DNA of 13,944 nucleotides, taken from assembly GCA_947595415.1 (NCBI GenBank), contig CANQER010000018.1, positions 1 through 13,944 on the forward strand, given 5' to 3'. The position numbers were made by a program, and so were the translations under genes. Origin of the DNA: an uncultured Bacilli bacterium (lineage in GTDB: Bacteria > Bacillota_I > Bacilli_A > RF39 > UBA660). Under the pieces are notes generated by a model that was not told the origin of the DNA, searched no databases, and was given only the letters and a program-made list of their open reading frames with translations. This document shows, one piece after another, positions 12,786-13,944 of the stretch; within the stretch, counting starts at the first letter, position 1, and each line of letters opens with the position of its first letter.

Positions 12786-13944
12786 AATATGGGGATAATA
12801 CAAGGCGAGTGGAATGTTTAGAACCATACTGATCATAACCTAATGAGCTCTGAAAATAAAAAATAGTATATATACTTCCAGATCTATAAATAGTATCTAA
12901 TTTATCACTAAAAAATTTACTAGTAGATTCCCATGATTGTGTTTCCATTGTCGCATCTCCTAATATTCGTGTTGATGAAGGATAAACATCAAAATATTTT
13001 TTATCATAACTATCTATTTCTGTTTTTGCAAAATATGTGCTGTCACAACTACTTGATAAACATTCAGTAAACTCCTTATACGCTGCTACCCATTCATTAG
13101 CTCCACCTGACATATCATAGACTCCTGTTATATTTCCTGTTGTAGAAGCTCCTGCTCCCGCTGCACCTTTTCCTTCTTTTCTATCCTCTGTTTCATTCCA
13201 ATTATATGTTCCATTTGCAGTTACAAGATTTGAATTTCTTGTTGTTTGACCATAACTTCTTCCTGTTAAAAATTTAGAATCATTTGGATATATTTCATTA
13301 TTACTAGAATTATAAATACTATTTCCTCGTTTGCCATATTTTGAATGTGACAAGTAAGCTACTGCTCCCCATTCTGTATTTTTTATCATATGACTATTTA
13401 ATACATTTCTATCAAAATTATATGTTGCTTCAAAAAGATTTTTAAATATTTGACTATCTTTATAACCAAGATAAAATTTATTTGGCTTTACTGTTATATT
13501 ATCAAGAGTTCCTGTTGCTGTAAATTTTCCTACCCAAAATCCACTTACCCCCATTGTTGTGAAGGCTGGATGGGTTAACCATTGATCTTTTGCAGTTCCA
13601 GTATCTGTACTGTCCATTCCTTGAAACTCTATTTCTATTGTTTGGTCTGATAGAGTTGAACTAGTTGATGTTGATACATTAAATAATTTATATCTATATC
13701 TTGGTATCCATACAAAATATCCTTTTATTGAATCTTCTTTTATTGTTCCATCTGCTTCTATTCTTCCATCATCTGTTAAGATTACTGCATTAGCCCATTC
13801 TTGTTTATCATAGTTATACCATGATTTACTTGTATCTGCTTTTTTTACTACTCCATTGTTATCTATTGTTACTGCTACTAAATCTCCTACTATTTTTGGA
13901 TCATTTCCTTTTAAGTTACTATCTACATAACTATTCCCATTTCC
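12784..13944 (-). CDS. Second pilin/FGE-like protein, N-terminus beyond window edge
   Basis: The frame is open from the right edge to the stop at 12784, 386 codons, so the gene is cut at its 5' end; the ATG at 13617 is internal. Residues align along their whole length with the C-terminal two thirds of the 520-residue pilin: SWYNYDKQEWANAVILTD, YFVWIPRYRYKLF, QWLTHPAFTTMGVSGFWVGKF, NTEWGAVAYLSHSKYGK, GNITGVYDMSGGANEWVAAY, LGDAT and STRLVLSP at the end. These are the landmarks of the FGE/C-type-lectin-like fold; the NEWVA motif is closer to the FGE consensus NVWEW than in copy 1. The prepilin signal must lie outside the window and is inferred from the paralogue. Its C-terminal segment is AT-rich like the rest of the gene and about three residues shorter between RSG and TRLVLSP, unlike copy 1. 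It converges with gerAB. Confidence 0.8.
   Translation of the reverse strand, partial: GNGNSYVDSNLKGNDPKIVGDLVAVTIDNNGVVKKADTSKSWYNYDKQEWANAVILTDDGRIEADGTIKEDSIKGYFVWIPRYRYKLFNVSTSTSSTLSDQTIEIEFQGMDSTDTGTAKDQWLTHPAFTTMGVSGFWVGKFTATGTLDNITVKPNKFYLGYKDSQIFKNLFEATYNFDRNVLNSHMIKNTEWGAVAYLSHSKYGKRGNSIYNSSNNEIYPNDSKFLTGRSYGQTTRNSNLVTANGTYNWNETEDRKEGKGAAGAGASTTGNITGVYDMSGGANEWVAAYKEFTECLSSSCDSTYFAKTEIDSYDKKYFDVYPSSTRILGDATMETQSWESTSKFFSDKLDTIYRSGSIYTIFYFQSSLGYDQYGSKHSTRLVLSPY
13331..13400 (-). repeat. Direct repeat copy 2 (within pilin gene 2)
   Basis: This stretch matches 6481-6550 at 63 of 70 positions, same orientation, 6850 bases apart. The two copies bracket the RlmD-type gene and the whole germination operon. 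Confidence 0.75.

Noticed and set aside
12784..13617. A shorter pilin-2 gene starting at the ATG at 13617
   Set aside because: The frame continues upstream to the window edge with clear homology to copy 1, so the ATG is internal and the gene is simply cut by the window.
1..13944. CRISPR arrays, tRNA or rRNA genes, insertion sequences, DGR reverse transcriptase
   Set aside because: Looked for on both strands; no regularly spaced repeats, no cloverleaf-like sequence, no transposase and no reverse-transcriptase motif were seen.

Overview
The window is AT-rich DNA (roughly 25-30% G+C in most genes) that most resembles an endospore-forming member of the Bacillota. Three observations point there: the gene order ecfA1-ecfA2-ecfT-truA-...-rplM-rpsI, which is the Firmicutes arrangement downstream of the large ribosomal-protein cluster; strong AGGAGG-type ribosome binding sites; and a complete GerA-type germinant receptor operon, which implies sporulation. 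The composition and the pilin/formylglycine-enzyme-like fusion proteins suggest an uncultured gut Bacilli or Erysipelotrichales/RF39-like lineage, but that placement is inference.

Layout. 1-162 (-): start of an unrecognised gene that runs off the left edge. 321-644 (-): small LLH-type phage-holin-like membrane protein, with its own terminator. 750-5763 (-): a housekeeping block read right to left as ecfA1, ecfA2, ecfT (energy-coupling module of an ECF vitamin transporter), truA (tRNA pseudouridine synthase), two small paralogous membrane-anchored proteins of unknown function, then after a terminator and a fresh promoter with a structured leader, rplM and rpsI (ribosomal proteins L13 and S9). 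5898-7460 (-): a 520-residue type IV prepilin-like protein whose C-terminal part looks like a catalytically dead formylglycine-generating-enzyme/C-type-lectin fold. Its leader carries a strong promoter, a run of nine G and a tiny upstream reading frame. 7714-8922 (-): an RlmD-type 23S rRNA methyltransferase. 9023-12775 (+): the spore germination operon in the order gerAA-gerAC-gerAB, with overlapping genes. 12784-13944 (-): a second copy of the pilin/FGE-like protein, cut off by the right edge before its N-terminus. There is no gene-free stretch longer than 300 bases; the longest is 7461-7713 (about 250 bases), which holds the pilin promoter and leader and the rlmD terminator.

Most notable signal. 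The last ~200 bases of the first pilin gene have a very different composition (46% G+C by hand count over 5901-6080, against 25% over 6421-6600 of the same gene). They use almost only NNC/NNT codons, and they fall at the place in the C-type-lectin/FGE fold where diversity-generating retroelements (DGRs) write their variable repeat. No reverse transcriptase or template repeat lies in this window, so a DGR-diversified surface pilin is a hypothesis. Together with the G9 tract in the leader it makes this locus a candidate for a variable surface-adhesin system, with two independent sources of variation: expression and ligand-binding face.
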